Notes: generated by a model not told the origin, from the letters alone. A DNA stretch of 64,000 bases from Rubrivivax sp. (GCA_022842595.1 JALHPF010000018.1:1-64000), one strand, 5' to 3'. Numbered from the stretch's first letter, positions 21,201 to 29,575 are shown. Made by a program: numbers and translations.

Positions 21201-21505
21201 ATGAAGCCGGCATACACCGTGCGGCCGGCCAGCGGCCACACCCGGGCGCCTGCAGGCACGGGCACGTCGGCACCGGCCGCAACGATGACGCCGTCGCGCA
21301 GCACCAGCGTGCCCGGGCTGACCACGCGGCCGGGTGCCAGCACCAGCGTCGCCCCGGTCAGGACATGCCAGCGCGGGCTGTTGTTGCGCAGGCCCTGCTC
21401 GCGCTCGGTGGTGGTCTGGGCGGCCAACGGCAGCAGCGCCTGGGTGGCGATCAGCAGGGACAGCAGGACAAGGCGGCAAGGGCCGTTTCGACGGAGTGCA
21501 GGCAT
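18212..21505 (-). CDS. Secreted tandem amidohydrolase-family protein, 1097 aa
   Basis: A signal peptide (about 1-30) is followed by two imidazolonepropionase-like amidohydrolase domains, joined by an Ala/Ser/Gly-rich linker near 620-650. The first (about 45-560) lacks the metal-binding HxH: GFIDLASEL at 100-108. The second carries it as LIDAHSHVAM (His692, His694) and ends with the usual GSLEPGKDADFVVWSGPP. Only the second domain looks catalytic. I chose ATG at 21505 for the signal peptide; the frame extends further upstream. The substrate is unknown; many relatives are periplasmic peptidases or lactonases. Confidence 0.85.
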   Translation of the reverse strand: MPALRRNGPCRLVLLSLLIATQALLPLAAQTTTEREQGLRNNSPRWHVLTGATLVLAPGRVVSPGTLVLRDGVIVAAGADVPVPAGARVWPLAGRTVYAGFIDLASELAVPAALRPAPPARPMFGPGAELPAPPGPRAEPRPMAMRALASRNRSVRAEQDVAAQLEWKADDTRGPRELGFTTVLAAPAAGVFRGQSALLASHPGHDAKAALVSARVAQHMGFETQGDGSSYPTSLMGAMALARQTLLDARWHGQALATRATGTPGTSSERLAANASLSALAPVLAGTQPVVLAAFDEQDYGRIAKLRDEFKLRAIVQGNGHEYRQAALLAAARLPVIVPLAYPPAPELADPDSALDVSLATLQHWEQAPSNLALLQRAGVPVAITAAGLREPARDFWPRLRQAVRRGLAPDQALAGLTTTPAMLVGESQRLGSLAPGRIANLVVASGDLFRQDDAVIELVFVDGDPVPTQAAARPDLRGSWAVDGSNEQLQIAGTRAAPRLEGSGGPCELQARGDGDWVLRLPCARGSGGTGSSTGSTGNPGPADPRTIVAAQRGERWAGTVQTAEGPLQAWSAQRVAPAAAGPSSAAAAAAASSAASAAATQAAADAAVPTPRAGYPVGAFGITPPEQPAALLLRNATVWTQGPAGTLPNADLLVQRGKVAAVGRNLAVPPGALVVDATGKHLSPGLIDAHSHVAMARGINEFSHSVTAEVRVADALDPTDIALYRQLAGGLTSSHLLHGSANTIGGQSQLIKLRWGSGAEGLVFEGAKPTIKFALGENVKQSNRPTVGTRYPTTRMGVEQVLRDSFAEASGYAAHWRDWRSNPRGRAEPRRDLQLEALVEVLERRRLIHIHSYRADEILMFARLAAELKLEVAAFQHVLEGYKVADAMAAIDAGGSTFSDWWAYKMEVVDAVPANAAMMQRAGVLTSLNSDDAELGRRMNTEAAKAVKHGGLSETEALALVTINPARQLRVDARVGSLEPGKDADFVVWSGPPLSTFSRAEQTWIDGRRYFDIDTDRRLRAADASERQRLVAAALRAPRPAASPRTGGEAAASRPSLDGADLGQLRWRELLDQARAFRHSYDGQAAWHECTEDAR

Positions 21506-21602
21506 CCAGAAAATCTCTGACGGTGACGTGCCGGGCCGGCAGCCGACTGTAGCCTCGGCATCGCGCCGGCCGCAGTGTCCCGGTGCTTGCAACGAAGATC
21601 GC

Positions 21603-22961
21603 ATGAACACCCTTGTTTCACCACCCCAGGCGCCGGCAGGCGCGCCTGCCGCGCCGGGCCCGCACCGTATCGTCATCGTCGGCGGCGGCGCCGGTGGCCT
21701 TGAACTGGCCACCCAGCTGGGCGACACGCTCGGCAAGAAGGGCCTGGCGCATGTGACGCTGATCGAAAAGGCCCGTTCGCACTTCTGGAAGCCGCACCTG
21801 CACGAGATTGCCGCCGGCAGCATGGACCTGCACGTGCACGCCACCGACTATCTGGCGCAGAGCCACTGGCACGGCTTCCGCTACCGCGTGGGCGAGATGG
21901 TGGGCCTGGACCGCGCCAACCGCCTGGTGCTGGTGGGGCCGGTGGTCGACGAGGACGGCGTCGTCGTCACCCCCGGCTACACCCGCGGCTACGACACGCT
22001 GGTGATGGCGGTGGGCAGCAAGACCAACGACTTCGGCACGCCCGGCGTCGCCGAACATGCCATTGCGCTGGAAACCCCGGCCGACGCCCAGCGCTTCCAC
22101 CGCCGCCTCGTCAACGCCTGCCTGCGCGCGCACATGCAGGCCGAGCCGCTGTCGCCGCGGCAGTTGCAGGTGGCGATCATCGGCGCCGGCGCCACGGGCG
22201 TGGAACTCGCGGCCGAGCTGCACAAAGCCACGCGCACGCTCGTCAGCTACAACCTCGACAAGATCGACCCCGAGCGCGACATCCGGCTGAACCTGCTGGA
22301 AGCCGGCCCGCGGATCCTGCCGGCGCTGCCCGAGCGCATTGCCGCTTCGGCCACCGAACTGCTGCGCGGCCTGGGTGTGCGCGTCCGCACCGGTTCACGC
22401 GTCACCGGCGTCAGCGCCGAAGGGGTGCAGCTGGCCAGTGGCGAACTGCTGCCGGCAGAACTGGTGGTGTGGGCAGCGGGCGTGAAGGCGCCCGAGTTCC
22501 TGACGACGCTGGGCCTGGAGACGAACAAGATCAACCAGCTCGTGGTGCTGCCCACGCTGCAGACGCCGGCCGACGACGACATCTTCGCCATCGGCGACTG
22601 TGCCGCGGCACCCTGGCTGGGCCAGCAGGGCAACGTGCCGCCGCGGGCTCAGGCTGCGCACCAGCAGTCGTCACACCTGGTCAAGCAGCTGCGCCGGCGC
22701 ATCGCCGGCCAGCCGCTCAAACCCTGGCGCTACCGCGATTTCGGGTCGCTCGTCTCGCTGGGTGAATACAGCACGGTGGGCAACCTCATGGGCTCGCTGG
22801 TGGGCGGCAACCTGTGGGTGGAAGGCCTGTTCGCGCGCACCATGTACCTGTCGCTGTACAAGATGCACCAGGTGGCCCTGCATGGCTGGTGGAAAACGGC
22901 ACTGGGCTCGGCCTCGCGTCTGTTGACGCGCAGCACCGAGCCCAGAGTCAAGCTGCATTGA
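21603..22961 (+). CDS. ndh: Type II NADH dehydrogenase-like flavoprotein, 452 aa
   Basis: Peripheral membrane NADH:quinone oxidoreductase without proton pumping. The FAD-binding GxGxxG is at the N-terminus (IVIVGGGAGGLELA), the NAD-binding one at mid-length (VAIIGAGATGVELAAELHKA), and a second FAD motif reads DIFAIGDCA. C-terminal amphipathic helices typical of NDH-2 follow (FGSLVSLGEYSTVGN, MYLSLYKMHQVALHGW). It is transcribed divergently from the amidohydrolase genes across a 97-base gap. Confidence 0.9.
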   Translation: MNTLVSPPQAPAGAPAAPGPHRIVIVGGGAGGLELATQLGDTLGKKGLAHVTLIEKARSHFWKPHLHEIAAGSMDLHVHATDYLAQSHWHGFRYRVGEMVGLDRANRLVLVGPVVDEDGVVVTPGYTRGYDTLVMAVGSKTNDFGTPGVAEHAIALETPADAQRFHRRLVNACLRAHMQAEPLSPRQLQVAIIGAGATGVELAAELHKATRTLVSYNLDKIDPERDIRLNLLEAGPRILPALPERIAASATELLRGLGVRVRTGSRVTGVSAEGVQLASGELLPAELVVWAAGVKAPEFLTTLGLETNKINQLVVLPTLQTPADDDIFAIGDCAAAPWLGQQGNVPPRAQAAHQQSSHLVKQLRRRIAGQPLKPWRYRDFGSLVSLGEYSTVGNLMGSLVGGNLWVEGLFARTMYLSLYKMHQVALHGWWKTALGSASRLLTRSTEPRVKLH

Positions 22962-22980
22962 GCAGCGGCAACCCCGCTGA

Positions 22981-23145
22981 CTAGCCCTTCTTGATCATGC
23001 CGAACAGGAACGACGCGATCGCCAGCACCAGGAAGACGACGAACAGGATCTTGGCGATGCCGACGGCGCTGGCAGCGATGCCGCCGAAACCGAAGATGGC
23101 AGCGATGAGGGCAATGACGAGAAAGACGACGGCGTAGTGCAGCAT
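22981..23145 (-). CDS. DUF1328 small membrane protein, 54 aa
   Basis: Two hydrophobic helices around a Gly-rich turn ([19 protein letters not shown]) and a C-terminal MIKKG give the standard length and pattern of DUF1328 (YtjA-like) peptides. These are often stress-induced in Burkholderiales. ATG at 23145 is preceded by AGGAG at 7 bases. The protein function is unknown. Confidence 0.85.
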   Translation of the reverse strand: MLHYAVVFLVIALIAAIFGFGGIAASAVGIAKILFVVFLVLAIASFLFGMIKKG

Positions 23146-23194
23146 GGTGAGCTCCTGTAGTTGGGGCGCCGCAAACTTTGCAGCGTGGTGCCAC

Positions 23195-23250
23195 TGTAGG
23201 GACGCCTGCCTGCCGCGGCTGTAGGCCGGTGCTAGGCACTCAAGTAGGAC
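23195..23250 (-). promoter_or_regulatory. Repeated CCTAC boxes upstream of the DUF1328 gene
   Basis: Read leftward, GTCCTAC (23250-23244), CCTACA (23225-23220) and CCTACA (23200-23195) precede the gene. The same GTCCTAC...CCTACA pair with similar spacing lies in the kinase/regulator intergenic at 23977-24009. A shared operator is possible. Confidence 0.45.
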
Positions 23251-23313
23251 GGCGCCGACGCGGCCGCTGTCCGCCGCCCAGCGCCGCCCATCGCCACCAC
23301 GCGCCACCACCCG

Positions 23314-23946
23314 CTACTGGATGAGCCCGTTCTTCAGCGCGTAATAGGTCAGGTCGCTGTTGCTGGCCAGCTTCAGCTTTTCCAGAACCCGGCTGCGGTA
23401 GGTGCTGACGGTCTTCACGCTCAGGAACATGGCCTCGGCCATGTTGCCGATGGTCTCGCCCTTGGCCAGGCGCAGGAAGACCTGCAGTTCCCGTTCCGAG
23501 AGGGCGTCGTGCAGGGGCTTTTCATTGCCGCCGGCGGCGTTGTCGGCCAGCAGTTCGGCCACGGCCGGGCTGATGAACTTGCGGCCCCGCGCCACCGTGC
23601 GAATGGCGTGGGCGATTTCCTGCGGGTCGCATTCCTTGTTCAGGTAGCCGCTGGCGCCCTGGCGCAGCAGGGTCGTGGCGTAGTGGGCTTCCGGGAAGCC
23701 GCTGAGGATCAGGACCGGCAGGTCGGGGAAGCGGGCCTTGATCGCGGCCAGCGCGTCGACGCCACTCTGGTCGGGCATCGAGATGTCGAGCAGCAGCACA
23801 TCGATGTCGCCACCGCGCGCCAGTTCCAGCGCCTCGCGGCCATTGGCGGCTTCGCCGGTGACGCGCAGGTCCACGTTTTCCGACAGCAGCTGCCGCAGCC
23901 CGGTGCGAACGATGGCGTGGTCGTCGACGATGCCGATTCTGATCAT
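23314..23946 (-). CDS. NarL/UvrY-type response regulator, 210 aa
   Basis: The receiver has Asp54 (LLLDISMPDQSG) and the C-terminal LuxR-type helix-turn-helix has LSERELQVFLRLAKG and LSVKTVSTYRSRVLEKL. It is divergent from the CHASE3 kinase gene, its likely partner, across a 101-base gap containing CCTAC boxes. The leftward neighbour, a DUF1328 gene with the same boxes, is a plausible target. Confidence 0.92.
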   Translation of the reverse strand: MIRIGIVDDHAIVRTGLRQLLSENVDLRVTGEAANGREALELARGGDIDVLLLDISMPDQSGVDALAAIKARFPDLPVLILSGFPEAHYATTLLRQGASGYLNKECDPQEIAHAIRTVARGRKFISPAVAELLADNAAGGNEKPLHDALSERELQVFLRLAKGETIGNMAEAMFLSVKTVSTYRSRVLEKLKLASNSDLTYYALKNGLIQ

Positions 23947-23976
23947 TCAGTAAGCTTAGCAGCGCATCGAGGCCAT

Positions 23977-24009
23977 GTCCTACAACGCGCCCTGCACGGC
24001 TTGCCTACA
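23977..24009. promoter_or_regulatory. GTCCTAC...CCTACA boxes between divergent regulator and kinase genes
   Basis: GTCCTAC at 23977-23983 and CCTACA at 24004-24009 are spaced 27 bases start to start, close to the 25-base spacing upstream of the DUF1328 gene. This is a candidate binding site for the adjacent response regulator. Confidence 0.45.
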
Positions 24010-24047
24010 CTCCGGGTTGATTTCGTCCGGGGCCGACGCCTTCTTCC

Positions 24048-25433
24048 ATGCCCGTTGTTTCTGAATCGCGTGCGCGCCGCCCCAGCCGCTTGGCCATCGC
24101 CGTTGCCCTGGCCTGCACCGGTGCGGGCATGGTGCTGGTCGTGGCTGAAACCTCCTTCAGCAGCGCGGCCACTTCGCTGGTGAGCCTGGGCGAACGCGCG
24201 GAGACGCGCACGGCGATCCAGACGCTGATGCGCCGCCTGCTCGACGCCGAAAGCGCCCAGCGCGGCTACCTGCTGACGGGTCGGCCGGAATACCTGGAGC
24301 CGTTTCGCGACGCCCAGGCCGACATCACGCACGCCCTGCAACTGCTGGCCAGCCGCAACCCCGGTGACGCCGACTGGAAAGCGCAAGTGTCCGGGCTCAA
24401 CCAGCGCACGCTGGAAAAGCTGTCCGAGGTCACCGAGACGATGTCGCTGTTCGACGCCGGGCAGGACGAGGCCTGGCGCGCCCTGATGCTCACCGACATC
24501 GGCCGCGAGAAGATGGAGGCCGCGCGCAGGGCCGCCGAAGCGCTGCTCGAGGTGGAAAGCCGCAGCGTGACCGAAGCCCGCGCGGCCATCGCCACCACCC
24601 TGCACCAGGGGCGTCTGGGTGTCGGCCTGCTGACCTTGCTGGTTCTCGTGGCGTTGATCTTCTACTTCCGCAACAGTGCCGCCCTCGACCGGGTGCAGCG
24701 GGAACACGCGCGCGCGCTGGGCCTGGAACGTGACGTTCTGGAAACAGAAGTGCGCCAGCGCACGGCCGAGCTCACGCAGCTGGCGCGCCATCTGCAAACC
24801 GCCCGCGAGGACGAACGTGCCCATCTGGCGCGGGAACTGCACGACGAACTGGGCGCGCTGCTCACGGCTTCGAAATTCGACATCACGCGCCTGAAGCGCA
24901 CTCTGGGGCCGACGCCGGCGCCCGAGCAGCTGGAACGGCTGCAACACCTGAACGTGATCATCGACCAGGGCATTTCGCTGAAGCGCCGCATCATCGAAGA
25001 CCTGCGGCCCTCGGCGCTGAGCAATCTCGGCCTGAAGGTGGCGCTGGACATCCTGGCGCACGAATTCGAGGAACGTTCCGGTCTCGCGGTGCGCACCCAG
25101 GTGGCCGACGTCAAGCTCTCGCCCGAGGTGCAGATCGTGATCTACCGCATCGTGCAGGAGTCGTTCACCAACGTGGCCAAGCACGCCATGGCCAGCACGA
25201 TCAACCTGCGACTCGCTGTGGACGGCGATGAACTCGAGCTCACCATTGCCGACGACGGCCGCGGGCTTGCGCCCGGGGCCGCCGCTTCCGGCACGCATGG
25301 CCTCGTGGGCATGCGCTTTCGCGTCGAATCGGTCGGCGGGCGCATGAAGATCAGCAGCCCGCCGGGGCAGGGCACGCGCATCGAGGTGCGCCTGCCGCTG
25401 CCTGCGACGCAAGCCGGGATCAGTTCCGGATGA
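24048..25433 (+). CDS. CHASE3-domain sensor histidine kinase, 461 aa
   Basis: Membrane kinase. TM1 is at about 16-36. A periplasmic CHASE3 domain (ETRTAIQTLMRRLLDAESAQ, GYLLTGRPEYLEPF) runs to about 180. TM2 is at about 186-206, followed by a coiled coil and HisKA_3 with His in LARELHDELGALLTA, then a HATPase (NVAKHAMAS, IADDGRGLAPG). It is the probable partner of the divergent NarL-type regulator. Its 3' end overlaps the convergent BON gene by 14 bases. Confidence 0.92.
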   Translation: MPVVSESRARRPSRLAIAVALACTGAGMVLVVAETSFSSAATSLVSLGERAETRTAIQTLMRRLLDAESAQRGYLLTGRPEYLEPFRDAQADITHALQLLASRNPGDADWKAQVSGLNQRTLEKLSEVTETMSLFDAGQDEAWRALMLTDIGREKMEAARRAAEALLEVESRSVTEARAAIATTLHQGRLGVGLLTLLVLVALIFYFRNSAALDRVQREHARALGLERDVLETEVRQRTAELTQLARHLQTAREDERAHLARELHDELGALLTASKFDITRLKRTLGPTPAPEQLERLQHLNVIIDQGISLKRRIIEDLRPSALSNLGLKVALDILAHEFEERSGLAVRTQVADVKLSPEVQIVIYRIVQESFTNVAKHAMASTINLRLAVDGDELELTIADDGRGLAPGAAASGTHGLVGMRFRVESVGGRMKISSPPGQGTRIEVRLPLPATQAGISSG

Positions 25434-25737
25434 TGACGTCGTTGCGGACGCTCTTCACGCCCGAGGTTTCGCGCGCCAGCTTTTCGGCCATGCTGCGCTC
25501 TTCAGCCGACTTGGCGAAGCCCGACAGCTGAACCGTGCCGTTCAGCGTTTCGACGCTGATCGACGTGGCGCTGACCATCGTGTTCTCGGCCATCTTGGCT
25601 TTCACGCGGGTGGTCAGGGTGGCGTCGTCGATGTAGGCACCGACGGTGGACTGGTCACGGGCCACGGCGCAGCCGGTAGCGGTGGTGATGACGAGCGTGG
25701 CACTGGCAACAGCCAGCAGCAGGGGGCGGAAGTTCAT
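25420..25737 (-). CDS. BON-domain lipoprotein-like protein, 105 aa
   Basis: An N-terminal export signal ends in TTATGCAVA, an imperfect lipobox, followed by one BON domain (DDATLTTRVKAKMAEN, VETLNGTVQLSGFAKSAEE, VRNDVIIRN). BON proteins bind membranes or envelope surfaces and are often osmotic-stress factors. I chose ATG at 25737 because GGAG lies upstream; the frame extends further. Convergent with the kinase gene. Confidence 0.85.
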   Translation of the reverse strand: MNFRPLLLAVASATLVITTATGCAVARDQSTVGAYIDDATLTTRVKAKMAENTMVSATSISVETLNGTVQLSGFAKSAEERSMAEKLARETSGVKSVRNDVIIRN

Positions 25738-25842
25738 GGTTTTTTCTCCTGTCGACGGGCAAGGTGTGTCGATGAAGGAATGCTCTCGCAGGGGCAGCTT
25801 TTCCGACATCGGCGGCAGCCGCGTGGGCTTGTCAGACGGCGA

Positions 25843-27117
25843 CTACACGCGCCTGGGCGCAGCTTCTTCGTTCCGACGGGCGGCCAGCACCTGGGCCAGT
25901 TGCTGCAGGCTTTGAAGGTTGTGGGCCGGCAGGAAACGGTCGACGTGGGGCAACATCGCGCGAATGCCCGCGGCACGCGGCTGGAAGGCGCTGAAGCGCA
26001 GCAGCGGGTTCAACCACACCAGCTGGCGGCAGCTCTTGTGCAGGCGCTCCATCTCGAAGCGCAGCTGCTCGCAGTGCGGGTCGTCGGCGCCGCCATGTTC
26101 GAGGCCGTCGCTGATGAGCAGCACGGTGCAGCGCCCGCCGGCCACGCGCCGCGCCCAATGCTGGTTGAAGTCGTGCAGGCACTGGCTGATGCGGGTGCCG
26201 CCTGCCCAGTCCTGGACCTCGTGCACGACAAGGGCCACGGCGATGTCGGGGTCGCGCTGGCGCAGTGCCCGGGTCGTGCGTGTCAGGCGCGTGCCGAAGA
26301 CGAAGCTTTCCACGCGCCTGTCGGCATGGCCCACCGCATGGGCGAAGTGCAGCAGCATGCGCGAGTAGCGGCTCATGCTGCCCGAGATGTCGGCCAGCAC
26401 CACCAGGGGTGCTGGCTTCTCGGCCTGGCGCCGCCAGCGCAGCGCGAGCACTTCGCCGCCTTGCCGTGCCATCAGCTGCAGGCTGGCGCGGCCGTGGATG
26501 CGCGCGCCGCCGCCGGGGCCGGGAGCACGCACGCTGCGGCGCGTGGCCACTGGCGCGAACAGCGCACCCATCTGCCGCAGCAGGGCCTGGGCCGCGCGCC
26601 ATTCCTCGGGCGTCATGGTCTCGAAGTCGGCCTTCTGCAGCCGTTCACGCTCGCTCCAGCTCAGCCTGGCGTCGACTTCCAGAGTTTCCGGCGGCGGTGG
26701 CGGGTTCGGCGCGCCAGGCAGGTGCGGGAACAAGGCTTCGCCCAGGCGACGGTTTTCAGGCGGTGCGCCGGTGTCGGTCCTGGCCTGCACACGCGGCAGC
26801 AGCGTGGCCACCATGTGGGCCGCGATGCCGGGGTCGCGCCAGTAGATGTGGAAGGCCTGCTCGAAGAGTTCAAGGTGTTCCACGCGGTCCACCAGGCAGG
26901 CCGCCAGGGTGTCGTGGAAGTCCTGCCGGCTCTCCAGGCCGGCCACCTGCAGGGCCTGCAGCGCCAGCTGGATGCGGTCGGTGGGCACGGGCATGCCGGC
27001 GTTGCGCAGCACACGGCCGAAGTGCATGACGTTGGCGGCCAGATGCGCCGGTCCATCCTGGGTTGGGGTCTTCGACAGCATGCTCGGGAAGCGTGGAAGG
27101 CCGCCAGGCAGATTCAC
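25843..27117 (-). CDS. CoxE-like VWA-domain protein, 424 aa
   Basis: The N-terminal part resembles CoxE (LAANVMHFGRVLRNAGMPVP). The C-terminal von Willebrand A domain has the metal-binding DxSxS (VVLADISGSMSRYSRM) and DGLEHG. Such proteins work with MoxR-type AAA ATPases to mature metalloenzymes. Here the MoxR gene lies 4.5 kb upstream in the same orientation, separated by five-gene-scale unrelated material (orf147 to crp). GTG at 27117 overlaps the crp stop by four bases; ATG at 27081 is an alternative start. Confidence 0.85.
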   Translation of the reverse strand: MNLPGGLPRFPSMLSKTPTQDGPAHLAANVMHFGRVLRNAGMPVPTDRIQLALQALQVAGLESRQDFHDTLAACLVDRVEHLELFEQAFHIYWRDPGIAAHMVATLLPRVQARTDTGAPPENRRLGEALFPHLPGAPNPPPPPETLEVDARLSWSERERLQKADFETMTPEEWRAAQALLRQMGALFAPVATRRSVRAPGPGGGARIHGRASLQLMARQGGEVLALRWRRQAEKPAPLVVLADISGSMSRYSRMLLHFAHAVGHADRRVESFVFGTRLTRTTRALRQRDPDIAVALVVHEVQDWAGGTRISQCLHDFNQHWARRVAGGRCTVLLISDGLEHGGADDPHCEQLRFEMERLHKSCRQLVWLNPLLRFSAFQPRAAGIRAMLPHVDRFLPAHNLQSLQQLAQVLAARRNEEAAPRRV

Positions 27118-27863
27118 GCCCTGCAGGGCTGGGGGAGTGCTGCCGACGGGTTGGCTGCAGCCGTCAGAAGCCGGTCGTACTCACGCTTGACGACGCGGTA
27201 GCACTCGCAACTGCGTTGCTCCAGCCCGGGCCGGTCGATCACGGAAATGTGCCCGCGCGCATAACGAATCAGCCCCTCCTTCTGAAGTTTCAGCGCGGCC
27301 TCTGTCACACCCTCTCGACGCACGCCCAGCATGCTGGCGATCAGCTCCTGCGTCATGTGCAATTCAGAACCTGGCAAGCGGTCAAGGCTCAGCAGCAGCC
27401 AACGGCAGAGTTGCTGAAGCAGGTTGTGGTGACGGTTGCATGCCGCCGTCTGCGACATCTGTGCGATCAGCGCCTGCGTGAATCGCAGCATCAGCTTGGC
27501 CACCTGGGGCGACTGATCAAACGCGGCGGTCAAGGCGCGCGCCGGCAGGCGAAAGCCTTCGCCGGCGATCTGCACCACGGCGCGGCTCGGCGTAGCGCCA
27601 CCGCCCATGAAGATGGCCACGCCGACCATGCCTTCATTGCCCACCACGGCGATCTCGGAGGTGGCGCCGTTTTCCATCGCATAGAGCAGGGCCACCAGCG
27701 ATGTCGTCGGGAAATAGGCGTGAGTGGGCGCGCGGTCGTGCTCGTAGAGCACCTGCCCCAACTGCATCGTCACCCGTTCGAGCTGCGGCAACCAGCGTTC
27801 GAAGTCGCTGTCGGGCAGCACAGCGAGCAGCCGGTTCAAGCGCGGGTCGGGCACGATGAGCAT
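27114..27863 (-). CDS. Crp/Fnr-family transcription regulator, 249 aa
   Basis: An N-terminal cyclic-nucleotide-type beta-roll (about 20-130: YFPTTSLVALLYAMENGATS, VGNEGMVGVAIFMGG) and a C-terminal winged helix (MTQELIASMLGVRREGVTEA) are seen. No Cys cluster for an FNR iron-sulfur centre is present, and the Arg-Ser cAMP-binding pair is not evident, so the effector is unknown. It lies 24 bases downstream of the GGDEF/kinase gene and overlaps coxE by four bases. Confidence 0.9.
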   Translation of the reverse strand: MLIVPDPRLNRLLAVLPDSDFERWLPQLERVTMQLGQVLYEHDRAPTHAYFPTTSLVALLYAMENGATSEIAVVGNEGMVGVAIFMGGGATPSRAVVQIAGEGFRLPARALTAAFDQSPQVAKLMLRFTQALIAQMSQTAACNRHHNLLQQLCRWLLLSLDRLPGSELHMTQELIASMLGVRREGVTEAALKLQKEGLIRYARGHISVIDRPGLEQRSCECYRVVKREYDRLLTAAANPSAALPQPCRA

Positions 27864-27887
27864 GGACGAGCTGCGGCGACCCGTGGT

Positions 27888-29555
27888 TCAGGCCCTGGCG
27901 TGACCGGCGCCAGGCACATCGCCCGTCCCGGCACCGGCCAACGGCAGAGTCACCACGAAGCGGCTACCGCGCCCGTTGCCCGCACTCTCGGCCGCCACGG
28001 TGCCACCCAGTTCGGTGACGAGCGCGCGCACAACCGGCAGGCCGATACCCGTGCTGGGACCGTTGAAGCCGATAGCCCGACTGTCCTGTCCGAAGGGTTC
28101 GAAGATCTGGGGCACCACGTCCGGGGTGATGCCGATGCCGTCGTCACTGACGGTCAGCACGACGCTTTCGCCCTGGACGACCGCATCGAGCCGGATGCTG
28201 CCGTTGTCGGGTGTGTACTTCGACGCGTTGTCGAGCAGATTGCTCAACACGTGGCCCACACGCACAGCGTCGCCGCGCACGGCAAGCGGACCGGGCGGCA
28301 CAGCCACCGTCAAGCTCTGCTGTCGCAGGTCCATCAACTCGCGGAGGTCGCTCACCGTCGCATCGATGAGCCCGACCAGATCGCAGTCTTGCTGGTCGGC
28401 GGGCTCCAGCAGGCTGCCAGGGCCGGAACGAGTGCTGGCGGCATTGACAAGGCGTGACACGCGTGCGGACTGCTGGTCGATCAGGGCCTGCACGCGTGGA
28501 AGCAGAGACTCATGAACGGGCGCCCGCCCGACCATGGACGCTGCAAGCCGGATGGGCGCGAACGGGTTGCCCAGTTCCTCGACCACGGCCGCCATGAAGT
28601 CGGCCTGACGTTTCTGTGCACGCTCTGCGGCAGCCTGCAGTTCCTGCGCACCCAGCGCGGCCAGCACCAGTTGCTCGTTGGCTTCCTGCATCTGGGCATG
28701 GCGGCGTTCGTGGGCCGCCAAGACCTGCTCGTGCGCGGTCAACGCCGCCGTCGATGCGGCTGCGGCCGGCAGCGGCGGCACTTCGCCATGCAGTGCAAGC
28801 GCACCACCGCTTGTGTGCTTGGCGTGGTACATCGCCGCATCCGCGTGGGCGATCAGGGCGTCGATCGAGTCGCCATCGTCTGGGTAGAGGCTGATGCCGA
28901 TGCTGGCCGTCAAGTGCAAGACTTGGTTGCCGATTGGCAAGGGCTCGCCCAGCGCGGCGAGCAGCTTGCCGGCGATCAATGCCGCGTCGGCTGCGTGCGA
29001 GACCTCGCCGAGCAGGATCAGGAATTCGTCACCACCATAGCGGCTGACTGTGTCGGCCTCTCGCACCGCACAGACCAGCCGCCGCGCCACCTCTTTCAGG
29101 GCTTCGTCGCCGGCCGCGTGACCCAGCGTGTCGTTGAGCTGCTTGAAGTTGTCGAGATCCAGGAACAGCAGTGCCAGGCGGGTCGCGCGGCGCTTGGCCC
29201 CGGCGATGGCCTGGGTCAGGCGGTCTCCCATCAGCATGCGGTTGGGCAAGCGCGTCAGGGGGTCGGTCTCGGCCAACCGGTTTGCGTCGCGCAAGGATTC
29301 CGCAGCAGCTTGTGCATCGGTCTGACCACGCAGCGCTGCAACCACCAGCTGCTCGTTGGCTTCCAGCAGCTGGGTGGCCCGGTTGTTGGTGAGCTGGCTT
29401 TCTGCCACCACCACTTCCTGCAACAAGCGCAGCAACACGGCGCGCGCCGCGTCGACCTTGCGCTGCACGCGCACGAGGTCGCTTTCAGCAGCCGCGGTGT
29501 CGCCTGGGGCGACAGCGCCTGCTGCCGGGGCATGGGGGTCGATCGGTTGGCTCAT
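27888..29555 (-). CDS. GGDEF plus degenerate histidine-kinase protein, 555 aa
   Basis: A coiled coil (about 25-95) leads to a diguanylate cyclase domain with intact RYGGDEF (174-178) and an RxxD product-inhibition site (165-168). A second coiled coil and a HisKA-like helix pair follow, then a full HATPase domain (LSNLLDNASKYTP, VSDDGIGITPD). At the phosphorylation box, HELRNPLAPI of typical kinases reads EELGNPFAPI, so the phospho-acceptor His is Glu326. The ATPase looks intact but autophosphorylation does not. No membrane segment. It is downstream of the KaiC-like gene by 20 bases. Confidence 0.88.
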   Translation of the reverse strand: MSQPIDPHAPAAGAVAPGDTAAAESDLVRVQRKVDAARAVLLRLLQEVVVAESQLTNNRATQLLEANEQLVVAALRGQTDAQAAAESLRDANRLAETDPLTRLPNRMLMGDRLTQAIAGAKRRATRLALLFLDLDNFKQLNDTLGHAAGDEALKEVARRLVCAVREADTVSRYGGDEFLILLGEVSHAADAALIAGKLLAALGEPLPIGNQVLHLTASIGISLYPDDGDSIDALIAHADAAMYHAKHTSGGALALHGEVPPLPAAAASTAALTAHEQVLAAHERRHAQMQEANEQLVLAALGAQELQAAAERAQKRQADFMAAVVEELGNPFAPIRLAASMVGRAPVHESLLPRVQALIDQQSARVSRLVNAASTRSGPGSLLEPADQQDCDLVGLIDATVSDLRELMDLRQQSLTVAVPPGPLAVRGDAVRVGHVLSNLLDNASKYTPDNGSIRLDAVVQGESVVLTVSDDGIGITPDVVPQIFEPFGQDSRAIGFNGPSTGIGLPVVRALVTELGGTVAAESAGNGRGSRFVVTLPLAGAGTGDVPGAGHARA

Positions 29556-29575
29556 GGCAGATACGCCGGTGCGCT

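Noticed and set aside
22961..22985. AGCGG-CAAC-CCGCT after ndh as a terminator
   Set aside because: Only a five-base stem without a T-run.
23314..25433. Circadian or light-signalling role linking this kinase pair to the KaiC-like gene
   Set aside because: CHASE3 kinase and NarL regulator have no photoreceptor domain and are separated from the KaiC block by coxE and the BON gene; no sequence evidence for a link.
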